From Rhynchopus euleeides (lineage: Eukaryota; Euglenozoa; Diplonemea; Diplonemida; Diplonemidae): a stretch of 64,000 bases of DNA. The notes under the pieces are model-generated. The model had not been told where the DNA came from. It ran no database searches and saw only the letters and a list, made by a program, of their open reading frames with translations. The stretch spans positions 248,001 to 312,000 of the forward strand of contig OY723273.1 in the NCBI GenBank assembly GCA_963210315.1, written 5' to 3'. The position numbers and the translations under genes were made by a program. Positions within the stretch are counted from its first letter, which is position 1. Each line of letters begins with the position of its first letter. Positions 22,180-31,715 of the stretch are shown here, in pieces.

Positions 22180-22993
22180 GTGGAATCCATACGTACTCCA
22201 TACGTGTTTTTTTTCCAGGGTGGGTATCAGGTGCATTTCTAGTGGGGGATGAGGATGAGTCCTCCGGGCATCCGCCCCTTTTTCGGGTTTTTCCCCAGCC
22301 AAAATCTGGTTTTTTTCCAGCCAAGAGCCAGACGTCCACTACCGTGGCCTCCGGCGGCTGGGGGGCTCCGCCCCCCAGACCCCCCTGTGGCGGATATCTC
22401 GTACCCAAGTCCTTCGATTCCCATCAGGTCAGGGAATCCAACAGCACCAGTAGCCTCAGGAGGACGCAGCCAACTCACACAGAATCTGTACGCCCACAAT
22501 GAACAGATGTTCACTACCGTGGCCTCCGGCGGCTGGGGGGCTCTGCCCCCCAGACCCCCCGTGTAGCGTGTCTCTGCCCGTCTAGTAACCGCAGCAAGTC
22601 CTTGGGCTGTTTCAGCTGTGGCATATCAGGGGATCGTCGGAATAACGGTCCTGAAAGCCGTTTTCTGGGGTTTTCCTCCAGCACCCGAGGATGGCGCGAG
22701 CGGGAGGACTCGTGGAAGGAACCCATTTGATACAAGACCAAGGGCCCCACACTGGGGGGGAGGGACATTGGGTGCCATTTTTGGCTGGAAAGAATCGGGG
22801 ATGAATCGGGGATTAAAAATACACCTGGTGGGTATTTTCCCCCAGGGTGCCCTCCCCCCTTCTACAGCCAAGCAGGGCGCAGTCGGGGTGTTCAGTACGC
22901 ACGACCGAGTTGGCCGGACGAGGGCGACGGATGCTTCCGATCTCCCCCATTTATTTTTTTTGTAAGAAACGTACGTATGGATTTCCCACAGGT
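22180..22993. mobile_element. TIR element with ATCCATACGTAC termini, copy 1
   Basis: TGTGGAATCCATACGTAC (22179-22196) is matched inverted by GTACGTATGGATTTCCCACA (about 22971-22990). Extra CCATACGT words lie just outside (22133-22150). It carries two CCGTGG repeats. Non-autonomous; present in both copies of block D. Confidence 0.6.
22331..22565 (+). repeat. Pair of CCGTGG dispersed repeats
   Basis: Cores at about 22338-22388 and 22515-22563. The spacer includes CAGCCAACTC and GAATCTGTACGCCCACA, which is also found between other pairs (28320-28360, 62800-62822), so the transposed unit is the pair plus this spacer. Confidence 0.9.
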
Positions 22994-24042
22994 AATTAAT
23001 TCAGGCGCACCCGGGCTGCGTAAGCGGTGATGGGGGGGGGGGGGGGGAGCACAATAATTGCGTTCAGAGCGGCAGGGGCCTGAGTTCCAAAAAGGGTTCT
23101 GAACACACTCTCCTTCGCGGGCAGTTTAGAGCTGTTCTTTGCAGTTGCTGCGCCCCGACCTAATCACGAAACGTCGAAATGGCGGCTTTTCCTTCCGAGA
23201 CCGCCTCGCTTCGATGGCGGCGGACCCCTGGGTTCCCTGGAAAGGGGCCGGGAAAGGATCAATCACCAGGCAGTGGCAGGGCCCACGAGGTTCCCGAAAG
23301 GGAAAATACTGTGCCAGCAGACCCATACCACTAAACGCGCCTGGGACGGGAGGTTGTGGGGTGAAACGCACACACCTCGACCTGTGACGAGGCGAGGTGC
23401 GACGCTGCAATGATGTGCGTGACAACGCAACAGTAACCGGACCTGCGGGTTTGCGAGGGTGTCAGTTATCGCGTATCATGGTACACCTCGCAGTGGGCTT
23501 CTACAAAAAATGCAGACATGACCTCGTGTTGCTACTCCTCCTTCGTTGCATGCCGACAGCGCCAGGTATGCGGGGGGGGTGGGAGGGTACGCCCAAGCAA
23601 TGCCTCAGCAAAGAAATCGTCTGCACTACGCATGAAGGTAAGCATAGACTGCTGAGAATCATGGTGCCAGGCAGAGACGCTACATACACATCAACTCTGG
23701 GAGAAGGGCAGCGCATGAAAAGGGAATATGAAATTGAGGGTGGGTGGGTACAGAACAAGTGCAGCAGTCTGCTGGACTAGTTGCTGCAGTACGCAACAGT
23801 GTTGCTGCAAAACACGCAAGCCCTGTGTAAGAAGAACCAGAAAGTCCTTCGTCGATGGCGAGAACACCCCACACGCCCGAGCAGGGGACAGGGTCTAAGC
23901 ACCAGGGGGGGAGGGGGGTAAAGCGGTATCGCGGTGCAGGTGGTAAGGCAAAGGTTGGCACAGTTTGGCACAGAGCAGGGGCATATTTGAGTAACGCAAG
24001 TAAAGGCAATCAAAGTGGGGGGGTGTGGCGCTAGATCCCTAC
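22994..24042. other. 3' flank of the cyclase gene, with an SDR-like fragment
   Basis: Bases 23350-23420 share GTGAAACGCACACACCTCGA and the following CCTGTGA(C)GAGG with the split direct repeats of YR retrotransposon 2, suggesting a remnant. The dispersed repeat GCGAGAACACCCCACACGCC is at 23858-23877. Other ORFs (for example 23397-23780, plus) are unrecognised. A G tract at 24016-24022 is only 7 long here, versus about 22 in copy 2. Confidence 0.5.
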
Positions 24043-26049
24043 TTAGTACATCTCGTACACTCCGTGGGGTGTGTGTTCCGCAGCTAATTCGTGAGGCACG
24101 CCTGCCACGCACAGCTGCCCGCGCAGAGCACCCGACACAATACGCTCCTCAGCTGTGTATAGGAAGCGCTTGCCTGTGCGGCAGGCAAGCCGCCACATCG
24201 ACAAGCTGCCTTCGACGGCATTCCCTGCGACAGTGACGAAGCGCTGGTCGGGGGACGCGAGCTCACCGCATTGCACCTCACCACTGGCAAGGCCCAGCTT
24301 CAGGTCTGTGATCGAGTGCATCGCCCGGGTGGAAAACGCAAACGCGTTCTCGGCGTGTGCCGAAACGGGCCGCGCCGTATTCCACCCCAGCCAGCAATTG
24401 CTGCCCAGAAGCGTCAGGATGGTTCCGCCGCTCTGCTCCAGCAAGGGCACAAGGGCCTCGAGAACAATCGAGTCTCTGCTCCCAAAGCTGGCGCTCCCCA
24501 CTGTCGCAGTCATGTGCCGGGTGGCAAAAGCCCCCTTGAAGGAAAATGAGTCGGTGCGTGCTACTGTGAGTGCATCCTGATCGGTGCACATCGGGACGAT
24601 GGTGCGTCGCCGCAGGGAAGCTGCCAGGAGCATGGTGACATCAAGCTTCTTGGAGATGCCCTTCAGATCGCACTCCGTGTCTGAGGACACGACGTCACGG
24701 ACGCCGTCGCTGACCTCCTTCCACAGGCTGTGCGGCAGTGCCACCGCCCCAGGCAGGCACACGCCCTCGAGGCGTGCAGCGACGTTCACCGTGTGCCCGA
24801 GGTAGTCCACACGCCCCGTCAGCGCGTTCGTCTCCACCGTGACAGGGCCGTGGTTCACACCGATGCGCACCGTCAGCCCGCCCCACAGCCCTTCCACAGG
24901 GCGGCAGAGCGAGACCTCCATCAGCGCTGCAGGCCACTCTGCGTGGAGCAGGTCGCTGTGCACGGCCAGCCCGAAGCTGATAGCGGCCACTGCATCTTCG
25001 AATGCCACCATGAAGGCGTCCCCGATAGTCTTCACCTCGTACCCATCGTGCACCGCGATTGCCTTCCGCAGCACTGTGTTGTGAACCTGCATTGCGAGTT
25101 TCATCGCATCAGGTGCCGCCTCCCAGATCGCCGTCGATGTGCGGATGTCGGTAAACACAATCGCCGCCTCATTCGTAAGAGACCCCGGGATGACCGACGC
25201 AGCAGCATCACTCCCCCTGCTGACCTCCGATCGGAACAGCGCCGCCGGCAGATACGGGCGGTACAGCCTCAGGTTCTGCTCCAGCCGCTGCAGCGCGTCG
25301 TGCAACCCCTCCGGAAGCTGCCCCTTGGCCTCCTGCAGCATCTCCGCCACCGTATCCACGTCATACTGCGACAGCAGGTCTGCAACGGCACCCACAGCCT
25401 GGATTGTGCGCGACATCGACGCCTGCTCTGCCTCCGCTTGGTGCTTGAACCCAGAGACAGCGACTGTCGCACCCAGCAGCACAGCGATGGACAGGAGGGC
25501 TACTGCCCACCCCTTGGCGGTTGGGCAGGGCGGCGTGCTGCATTCATACAAGTGGTGGTTGTGATGGAGACGCTCCTCGACCGCCAGGGTGCCTGGCATG
25601 TCGAACAGCCCGAACCGGTGGGTGGATTCGATCTCGGCGATACATATCCAGATGCACACAGCAGCAGTGAGGGCGGCTGTGACGGCGGCACGCAGGTTAA
25701 GGATCAGAGACAAATCCAGCAACAGGATGAAGAATGGCCACGCCGAGTGGCCTGCTGTGCGCTGGGTCAGGTCCAGAATGATGAGGCCCACGCAAGTGGA
25801 TACAAGGATCGCGGTGCGTCGACCGTTCGACAGAGATATGCCAACAGCCAGCATCCCAAGCACAGCCAGGCAGGAGGCGGCTATCACAGCCAGCCCGACG
25901 ACGAGCAGCGGGGACAGGTGTGGTGTCGTTGCCATCCCCGAGGCAACCGCAGCCACGCCTGAAGCAGAAGCAATTGCCATGACGTTCCGCTGGTTCCATC
26001 CCGACTTTCCCTGCAGCGACAAGCATCTGCGCCATGTGCATCGTGCCAT
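24043..26049 (-). CDS. Membrane-anchored class III adenylate cyclase, 668 aa, copy 1
   Basis: Intronless frame, ATG at 26049, TAA at 24043. Residues about 44-141 and 181-199 hold five or six hydrophobic segments, then a helical linker (about 205-265). The cyclase homology domain spans about 295-440. Metal-binding Asp are D301 (FTDI) and D344 (GDAF); K340 and D415 are the purine-selecting pair expected for ATP rather than GTP; N422 and R426 (VNVAAR) are the transition-state residues. All six are present, so the domain should be active, probably as a homodimer. Residues about 510-640 repeat the same fold without these residues (GGTILTLLGSNCWLG, LGLASGEVQCGEL, AGNAVEGSL), a degenerate second domain that could pair with or regulate the first. 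The predicted product is cAMP at a membrane. A 3.9-kb insertion lies 70 bp upstream of the ATG. Confidence 0.93.
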   Translation of the reverse strand: MARCTWRRCLSLQGKSGWNQRNVMAIASASGVAAVASGMATTPHLSPLLVVGLAVIAASCLAVLGMLAVGISLSNGRRTAILVSTCVGLIILDLTQRTAGHSAWPFFILLLDLSLILNLRAAVTAALTAAVCIWICIAEIESTHRFGLFDMPGTLAVEERLHHNHHLYECSTPPCPTAKGWAVALLSIAVLLGATVAVSGFKHQAEAEQASMSRTIQAVGAVADLLSQYDVDTVAEMLQEAKGQLPEGLHDALQRLEQNLRLYRPYLPAALFRSEVSRGSDAAASVIPGSLTNEAAIVFTDIRTSTAIWEAAPDAMKLAMQVHNTVLRKAIAVHDGYEVKTIGDAFMVAFEDAVAAISFGLAVHSDLLHAEWPAALMEVSLCRPVEGLWGGLTVRIGVNHGPVTVETNALTGRVDYLGHTVNVAARLEGVCLPGAVALPHSLWKEVSDGVRDVVSSDTECDLKGISKKLDVTMLLAASLRRRTIVPMCTDQDALTVARTDSFSFKGAFATRHMTATVGSASFGSRDSIVLEALVPLLEQSGGTILTLLGSNCWLGWNTARPVSAHAENAFAFSTRAMHSITDLKLGLASGEVQCGELASPDQRFVTVAGNAVEGSLSMWRLACRTGKRFLYTAEERIVSGALRGQLCVAGVPHELAAEHTPHGVYEMY

Positions 26050-26129
26050 TGCTCACACCAGGGTGTGTGCGAGCGGAGCAAGAGGGGTGGGGAGAGGGGG
26101 GGGGGGTGGGGAACTGAACACGGTCGGAT

Positions 26130-26754
26130 CTTGTAAATTTTACATGTATAACTACAAGTATATACATGTATTATACATGTATAATACTTGCATGTCAACT
26201 ATTATACATGTATAATACATGTATATGCCTGAAATATACATGTAAAATACATGTATATCAAGTAAAAATACATGTATAATACTTGCATGTCAACTATTAT
26301 ACATGTATCTTTACTTGATATACATGTATTTTACATGTATATTTCATGCATTTACATGTATTGTACATGTATAATACTTGTCATGCAAGTATTATACATG
26401 TAAAATACTTGCATGACAAGTAAAATACTTGCATGCAAGTAAAATACATGTATTTTACTTGCATGCAAGTATTTTACTTGTCATGCAAGTATTATACATG
26501 TATTTTACTTGTCATGCAAGTATTTTACATGTATAATACTTGCATGACAAGTATTATACATGTAAAATACATGTAAATGCATGAAATATACATGTAAAAT
26601 ACATGTATATCAAGTAAAGATACATGTATAATAGTTGACATGCAAGTATTATACATGTATTTTTACTTGATATACATGTATTTTACATGTATATTTCAGG
26701 CATATACATGTATTATACATGTATAATAGTTGACATGCAAGTATTATACATGTA
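26130..26754. repeat. ACATGTAT/TGCATGACAAGTAT palindromic-word array
   Basis: About 620 bp of overlapping self-complementary words (TACATGTA, TTGCATGACAAG and TATACATGTATA). It forms the left arm of the 26119-30021 element; the right arm is only about 55 bp (29967-30021). The long arm also folds back on itself at several places. Confidence 0.85.
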
Positions 26755-27521
26755 CCGTAAACGGAAATATTGTGGACCGTAATAAAGGTGAACCGTACTA
26801 TAGGTGGACCGTAAAAAAGATGGAACAAATGGGATTTTTCCGGAACTTGGAACATTTTTACGGTCCACCTATTTTACGGTTGGTATCGTGGACTTGGCGG
26901 TTTTTTTTACGAGTTCCTTCGCGACGAAGTCGCGAAGGAACCAAGGAAATCGTACGACTGAAGCTGCAGGATTAACACCACAGGGCCTCAGCACAGAGTG
27001 TGCGCTCACCATCGTCCGGGAACTGTTCTCCCACAGTTACTGCAGGGTGTACTACACTAAAGGAGTACGATTTCCCTTAATTTTCCGGGCACTGATTCAC
27101 GAATTTACATCTGGAGGGAGCCCGGTGGTCTCAGCTTCTGTCTGCGCGCCCTGCCGTACTGTGGCTGCTTTTGTGGGCTCGTGCAGCAGGTTCTACTTTT
27201 ACTTCTACCGGAATGCTCCTTGCATGGTACTACACTTCTCGAGGTGTGGTGGTGGGTGAGTCTCGAGGTGAGTGGTGGTGATCGTGCCTTTTCCACACGC
27301 AGGGAGGACTTGCTTCTCTTGCTGGTGTTGGTTGCGGTGGTGGAGGGAGGGTCCAAAGCTGGGAGGTCGGGAGGCCTACGTGTGGGTGTCTGCGGCGTGG
27401 AGGCCGCAGTCCGCGCCCCGCAACCCACCAGCCCGCGGGCGAAAAACCAGTGTTTAAGATACTGTTACGAAAAACGGGGCTTAGCCCCGGTTTTTGAGAT
27501 TTTGCCCCGAAAAACCGGGGG

Positions 27522-28733
27522 CAGGCCTGGGCGGGGAACGAGCCCTTTTTCCAGGTTTTTTGGGTCGGGGAACCAGGTTTTTTCTAAGAATTTTTACAAG
27601 GGATTTTTTGCTCGCCCCCCCACAGTTTCAACTTCCAGGCGCGTGCCCGTCAGGCGGGACTTTTTCTCTGATTTCTCTCCGCGTCATCATTGACAGCTCT
27701 CGAGTGATGCCCAGAGATGCTTGCGGCAGAGAGTGCCCCTCATGCGCGTTACAGCTGAAAATGAATGAGGATCATCTGGCACTCGTTCTCATCGGGGGTT
27801 GTGCTCCGCAGGGACTCAATACACCTTGGCACTCTCGCAGGGCTGGACATGCCAGCAGCTGGAGGACAGTTACAAAGCTGCCACTCCCCGACGCCACCCA
27901 CCTGCTGGCCCCTTCAGGTCTGAAAGCCCAAAAGCTCCCGGGGATTTTTGCAGTGGTGCGCACCATATTCAGCGCAGTAGGGTGATCTCTCCGATTTTCC
28001 AAAACTGCTGGTTTACTGGTTTGGGGAACGGTCGTCGGCAGACCGTTGAAATGCCCGTGTTAGCAAGGCACACTCACGTTTCAGGTAGCGTGTCGCGTGT
28101 CACGCATGTCGCGAACGCGGCAAGTGTACCTCCCAGGTGGGGAAGCCCGACCTCCTGTCCGATGTCAGTCAGGCTTCGAAGAAGCGCTTCATGGATGCGG
28201 CGCTGACCTCCTACGCTGCACTGTACCCAGGGAAGTGAGATAGATGGACGGGCACACGCTACATGGGGGGTCTGGGGGGCGGTGCCCCCCAGCCGCCGGA
28301 GGCCACGGTAGCGAACATCTGTTCGTGTGGGCGTACAGATTCTGTGCGAGTTGGCTGCGTCCTCAGAGGCGACTGGAGTGGTTGGACCCCGACCTGATGG
28401 GATTCGAAGGACTTGAGTACGAGACGTACGCCACAGGGGGGTCTGGGGGGCGGAGCCCCCCAGCCGCCGGAGGCCACGGTAGTGAACGTCTGGCTCTCCA
28501 GTTGGCCAGCAAGGCGAACGGTACGTGGGACAGACTTCCCTTCCATCCTTGTGCGCGCCCTGTCGACTGGGGAAAACTTAGAAAAAGTTTTTTCCTCTGC
28601 GAAACAACCTTAGAAAAAAATCCCCTAACAAAATTCTTAGAAAAAAACTTTTTTTCCCCTTACAAAAATTCTTAGAAAAAAAGTTCAGAATCCTGAAAGT
28701 GGGGAACAAGCCCCCCAGTTAGGAACAGCCCTG
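27522..28733 (+). mobile_element. hAT-like non-autonomous element, 1212 bp, copy A
   Basis: Flanked by a perfect 8-bp duplication ACCGGGGG (27514-27521 and 28734-28741). The ends are CAGGCCTGG... and the inverse of CAGGGCTGTTCC; TTCTAAGAATTTTTACAAGG-type words lie inside both ends. An 8-bp duplication with CAGGG-type ends is typical of the hAT superfamily. Homologous copy B is at 62416-63620. It carries two CCGTGG repeats; the open frame at 27799-28206 is shared by both copies but unrecognised. Confidence 0.92.
28255..28495 (-). repeat. Pair of CCGTGG dispersed repeats inside hAT copy A
   Basis: Cores at about 28262-28312 and 28437-28487, minus relative to the window. The same pair lies at 62655-62890 in copy B, so they were inside the element before it dispersed. 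Confidence 0.9.
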
Positions 28734-28741
28734 ACCGGGGG

Positions 28742-29309
28742 TGCCTCTTTTTTTTTTTGCACATAACACACCTGTGTGGTACGGGAAATGCTACGAGGAA
28801 CGCGATGGACTCGGGACTGCTGCTGGCCTCTCTTGCTATGGTTTACTTATGTTTCGTGCTCCACCTGCTCCACCTCATTCTGCACTTCAGATGATCCACT
28901 TCACGTGGGTTACGGGGTTTGGGACAACGATGATATGTTGTGTCCGACGACAAGGTAAGGTAAGCTAATCGAGGTACACCAAACCGGAGTTGTCAAATCA
29001 AAAAAGACACACCGCCCGAGAGGCAATTGGTGTGACACAACAGCGATGACACAATCACTCTGCCCGAGGGGGCGCGTTTTTAGGTGGAAGCGTCCAATGC
29101 AACACTCACAGCATAGAGGCCAAGTGTTTCTCGTAGTATTTCCACCGGGATTTTTCTGAGATTCTGTCCGGGTACTATTCCAGGGTACTTTTTGGCCAGA
29201 GGAGGCCGGGGGCAAGAGCACAGTGCCCTGCCCCAGGGTTAGCCCGATGAACCTGTTGAGCACAAGGTGCACGTTGACTACATGCGGCGTGCGACTATGG
29301 AGCAGAATC
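28742..29309. other. Unassigned interior of the 26755-29964 element
   Basis: No conserved coding sequence is recognised; ORFs are short and of mixed composition. Confidence 0.4.
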
Positions 29310-29540
29310 AGCTGTTCGCTACCGTGGCCTCCGGCGGCTGGGGGGCTCCGCCCCCCAGACCCCCCTGTGCCGTCTGCCTGTCTTATATCCAACACCCTTT
29401 GAGGTCAATTGGGGATGGAATACAGACCACCCGGGAGGATGCAGGCAGCTCACAGAATCGTACGGTTACAAGGAACAGATGCTCACTACCGTGGCCTCCG
29501 GCGGCTGGGGGGCTCCGCCCCCCAGACCCCCCATGTGGCC
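29310..29540 (+). repeat. Pair of CCGTGG dispersed repeats
   Basis: Cores at about 29320-29370 and 29489-29539, separated by CAGGCAGCTCACAGAATCGTACG, a diverged form of the spacer seen in other pairs. Confidence 0.9.
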
Positions 29541-30083
29541 TGTGCCTGTCCAGAACCAAGTCTGCAAGGGCAACCTGCGGTGCTTTCAACACCACCGCGC
29601 TCTCCCGAACGCCTTTCTCATCGACTGGCTCCTTCGCGTTGGCGCCAAGAAGGAGCGCGCTCCTCTCGGACCTGGCAGCGGCCCCCGCAGAGGAGCCACC
29701 CTGCCCATCCCAGTTGAGTGGCGTGGGGTGGGGTGGGGTTGTGGGAAGGGAAGCCCTTCCAGTTGGGGAAATGGCTGAAATTTTACCCCCGATTACCCCC
29801 GGTTTTCGGCGCGCAGCCCGGAACCCTATCTTTTACCCTGGAAAAACGCATTGTCTTTTCCATATTCAGTCCCAATAAATGGTGGACCGTAAAAAAGATG
29901 GAACGTTTGGCCTTTTTTTGGGAACTTGGAACATTTTTACGGTCCACCCTTTTTCCGTTTACGGTATAATACATGTATATACTTGTAGTTATACATGTAA
30001 AATTTACAAGATCCCACCGTGAAGTCGAAGAAACGGGGATCACAGAGAGAGGGAGAGAGAATGTGTGTATGTGTGTTGATCAC

Positions 30084-30123
30084 TTTTTAGGTGGGTTAAC
30101 CCTGCACGGGTCCTAGCCCACCC
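30084..30123 (+). ncRNA. Two-stem motif, paralogous version with compensatory changes
   Basis: GGTGGG (30090-30095) pairs with CCCACC (30117-30122), enclosing ACCC-TGCAC-GGGT (30099-30111). Compared with 30166-30203, the inner closing pair changes G-C to A-T and the outer stem is extended, while the TGCAC loop and the (C/G)TA linker are kept. Confidence 0.4.
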
Positions 30124-30149
30124 CCAACCCACCCTACGTGTATGTGTGT

Positions 30150-30297
30150 GTGAGGTTATAAAGTTTTAAGGCGGTGTCGCCCTGCACGGGCAGTAGCACC
30201 TCCCCTTCAGTATCGCACTCCCGAAGGATTCCCCAACACGGCGTGACACCGGTTTCGACGCGTACTCTTCGTACCCCTCCCCCCGGCCGCGTCTCCC
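30150..30297 (+). repeat. Truncated copy of the ~797-bp unit
   Basis: Matches the first ~150 bp of the tandem unit (TATAAAGTTTTAAGG to CGCGTCTC), then breaks into unrelated sequence. The two-stem motif is at 30166-30203. The same fragment is at about 43070-43210 in block D copy 2. Confidence 0.85.
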
Positions 30298-30344
30298 CCC
30301 AACCCACCCTACGTGTATGTGTGCACGACGCGCTGGCAGAAATC

Positions 30345-30552
30345 TCCTGAACCGGTTTGAAAACAGTAACCGGTTCCTTGGGAACCGGTTTGGGAACCGG
30401 TTGAAATCACAACGGCAAACCGGTTACTGACAAATCCGAACCGGTTGAGGACAGGTTCAGAACCGGCTGGGACCGGTTCTGAAACTGGCAAAAACCGGTT
30501 CGTGAACCGGTTTGCAGGAACCGGTTCAGAACCGGTTCTGAAACCGGTTCCC
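30345..30552. repeat. GAACCGGTTC palindromic-word array
   Basis: About fourteen ACCGGTT words in both orientations. Similar arrays are at 43258-43500, 44495-44655 and 46625-46850. The sequence that follows (GGTAAATTGAACGTTTTTGG..., 30605-30738) is a recurrent cap ending in a GGTACC/CCGGTCCGG hairpin and also occurs at 44367, 44706 and, inverted, near 49350 and 49590. Confidence 0.85.
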
Positions 30553-31029
30553 CCAGTCCTGACCGGATTTCTATAGGGGGACCCTTTCGAATTTTTTTTC
30601 GGGGGGGTAAATTGAACGTTTTTGGCCATTTGAAGCCACTGCGACCATTCCCGGGCCTCGGAAATCAGATTCTTGCCCCTCAAATGCGGTACCGGTCCGG
30701 ACGAAAATCCGGACCGGAACCGCAGGTACCGCATGCAGCCGCCCCAGCGCCGCCCTCCCCACCCCCCTCCCCAGCCTGTCCCAGAAGAGGTCGCTTTTCC
30801 CATTGGTGCCTGCCTATGTATTGCCTCTGTTGTGCCTGCGCCTGTGCCTCCCTGCCCTGTATTTTTTTATTACGCACACGACTTTCGTGCGGAAAGTGTC
30901 ATTCAGCTCTGCCAAACGTGCTCTACACACCACCCCCTTCATCAGGCAAGTGGGTTTGTAAGTGTGTGTGGAAGCGTCAACGCATATTTATTTTTAGTGA
31001 GAAGAGTCAGAAGCAGCGAAAAGGGACGA

Positions 31030-31690
31030 GCGGAGCCGCCAAAGCGCGTGAACAAAAGCAGCGGGGACGCGTGTGTTTTACAGGAGCAGCGGGGTGAAGG
31101 ACCAGCGGTGGTGAAGGACAGCAGAGCGGGTGTGTTTTGAAGGACCGCCAAAGCGCGTGAACAAAAGCAGCGGGGACGCGTGTGTTTTACAGGAGCAGCG
31201 GGGTGAAGGAACAGCGGTGGTGAAGGACAGCAGAGCGGGTGTGTTTTGAAGGGTCGCCAAAGCGCGTGAACAAAAGCACCGGGGACGCGTGTGTTTTACA
31301 GGACCGCCAAAGCGCGTGAACAAAAGCAGCGGGGACGCGTGTGTTTTACAGGAGCAGCGGGGTGAAGGACCAGCGGTGGTGAAGGACAGCAGAGCGGGTG
31401 TGTTTTTGAAGGGCCGCCAAAGCGCGTGAACAAAAGCAGCGGGGACGCGTGTGTTTTACGGGACCGCCAAAGCGCGTGAACAAAAGCATCGGGGACGCGT
31501 GTGTTTTACAGGACCGCCAAAGCGCGTGAACAAAAGCATCGGGGACGCGTGTGTTTTACAGGAGCAGCGGGGTGAAGGACCAGCGGTGGTGACGGACAGC
31601 AGAGCGTGTGTGTTTTACAGGGGCGCCAAAGCGCGTGAACAAAAGCAGCGGGGTGAAGGATCAGCGGGTGTGAAGGACAGCTAGAGGCGT
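31030..31690 (+). repeat. Leader minisatellite of YR retrotransposon 1
   Basis: Alternating modules CGCCAAAGCGCGTGAACAAA...GGGGACGCGTGTGTTTTAC and AGCAGCGGGGTGAAGGACC...GGACAGCAGAGCGGG, repeated about ten times before the gag ATG. The same structure with different module order is at 35945-36690. The GTGT/ACAC-rich frames on either strand are by-products. Confidence 0.9.
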
Positions 31691-31715
31691 ACGACAAGCA
31701 GAGTAGTGAGGAAAG

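Larger units (their letters stand above)
26755..29964. mobile_element. 3.2-kb TIR element nested in the outer insertion, TA flanks
   Basis: CCGTAAACGG at 26755 and its inverse CCGTTTACGG ending at 29964 are flanked by TA (26753-26754, 29965-29966). Subterminal words GTGGACCGTAA, GATGGAAC and CGGTCCACC are inverted between ends (26770-26885 and 29880-29948). The family resembles 50017-53427 (CCGTATACG ends, TA flanks). The interior carries a hAT-like element and repeats, with no recognised transposase; the frame at 27181-27693 is unrecognised. Confidence 0.8.
26119..30021. mobile_element. 3.9-kb insertion into block D copy 1, outer element
   Basis: The ends CACGGTCGGATCTTGTAAAT and its inverse (CACGGTGGGATCTTGTAAAT on the minus strand) share a further ~25 bp of perfect TIR. 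Copy 2 has the uninterrupted site (42931-42940, ACTGAAGTCG); here the flanks are ACTGAA and AAGTCG, implying a 2-bp AA duplication (GAA is also possible). Without its nested insertion, the element would be about 690 bp of palindromic ACATGT-type words. Confidence 0.9.

Noticed and set aside
24730-25962. Long plus-strand ORF (410 codons) and its copy at 41547-42779
   Set aside because: It lies entirely antisense to the adenylate cyclase and its translation is low-complexity (His/Arg/Gln-rich) with no domain; it is a by-product of GC-rich codon use.
26755-29964. Transposase gene within the TA-flanked elements
   Set aside because: The open frames (27181-27693, 27494-27985) show no DDE motif spacing and overlap the non-autonomous hAT-like element.
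30925-30985. Hammerhead ribozyme on the antisense strand (CTGATGA word) in the element 1 terminal repeat
   Set aside because: No GAAAC partner in the correct place and the word lies in a simple hairpin loop; the three-way core cannot be formed.
31030-31690. CRISPR-like array of direct repeats
   Set aside because: Modules are contiguous without unique spacers, in a eukaryotic retrotransposon leader; it is a minisatellite.
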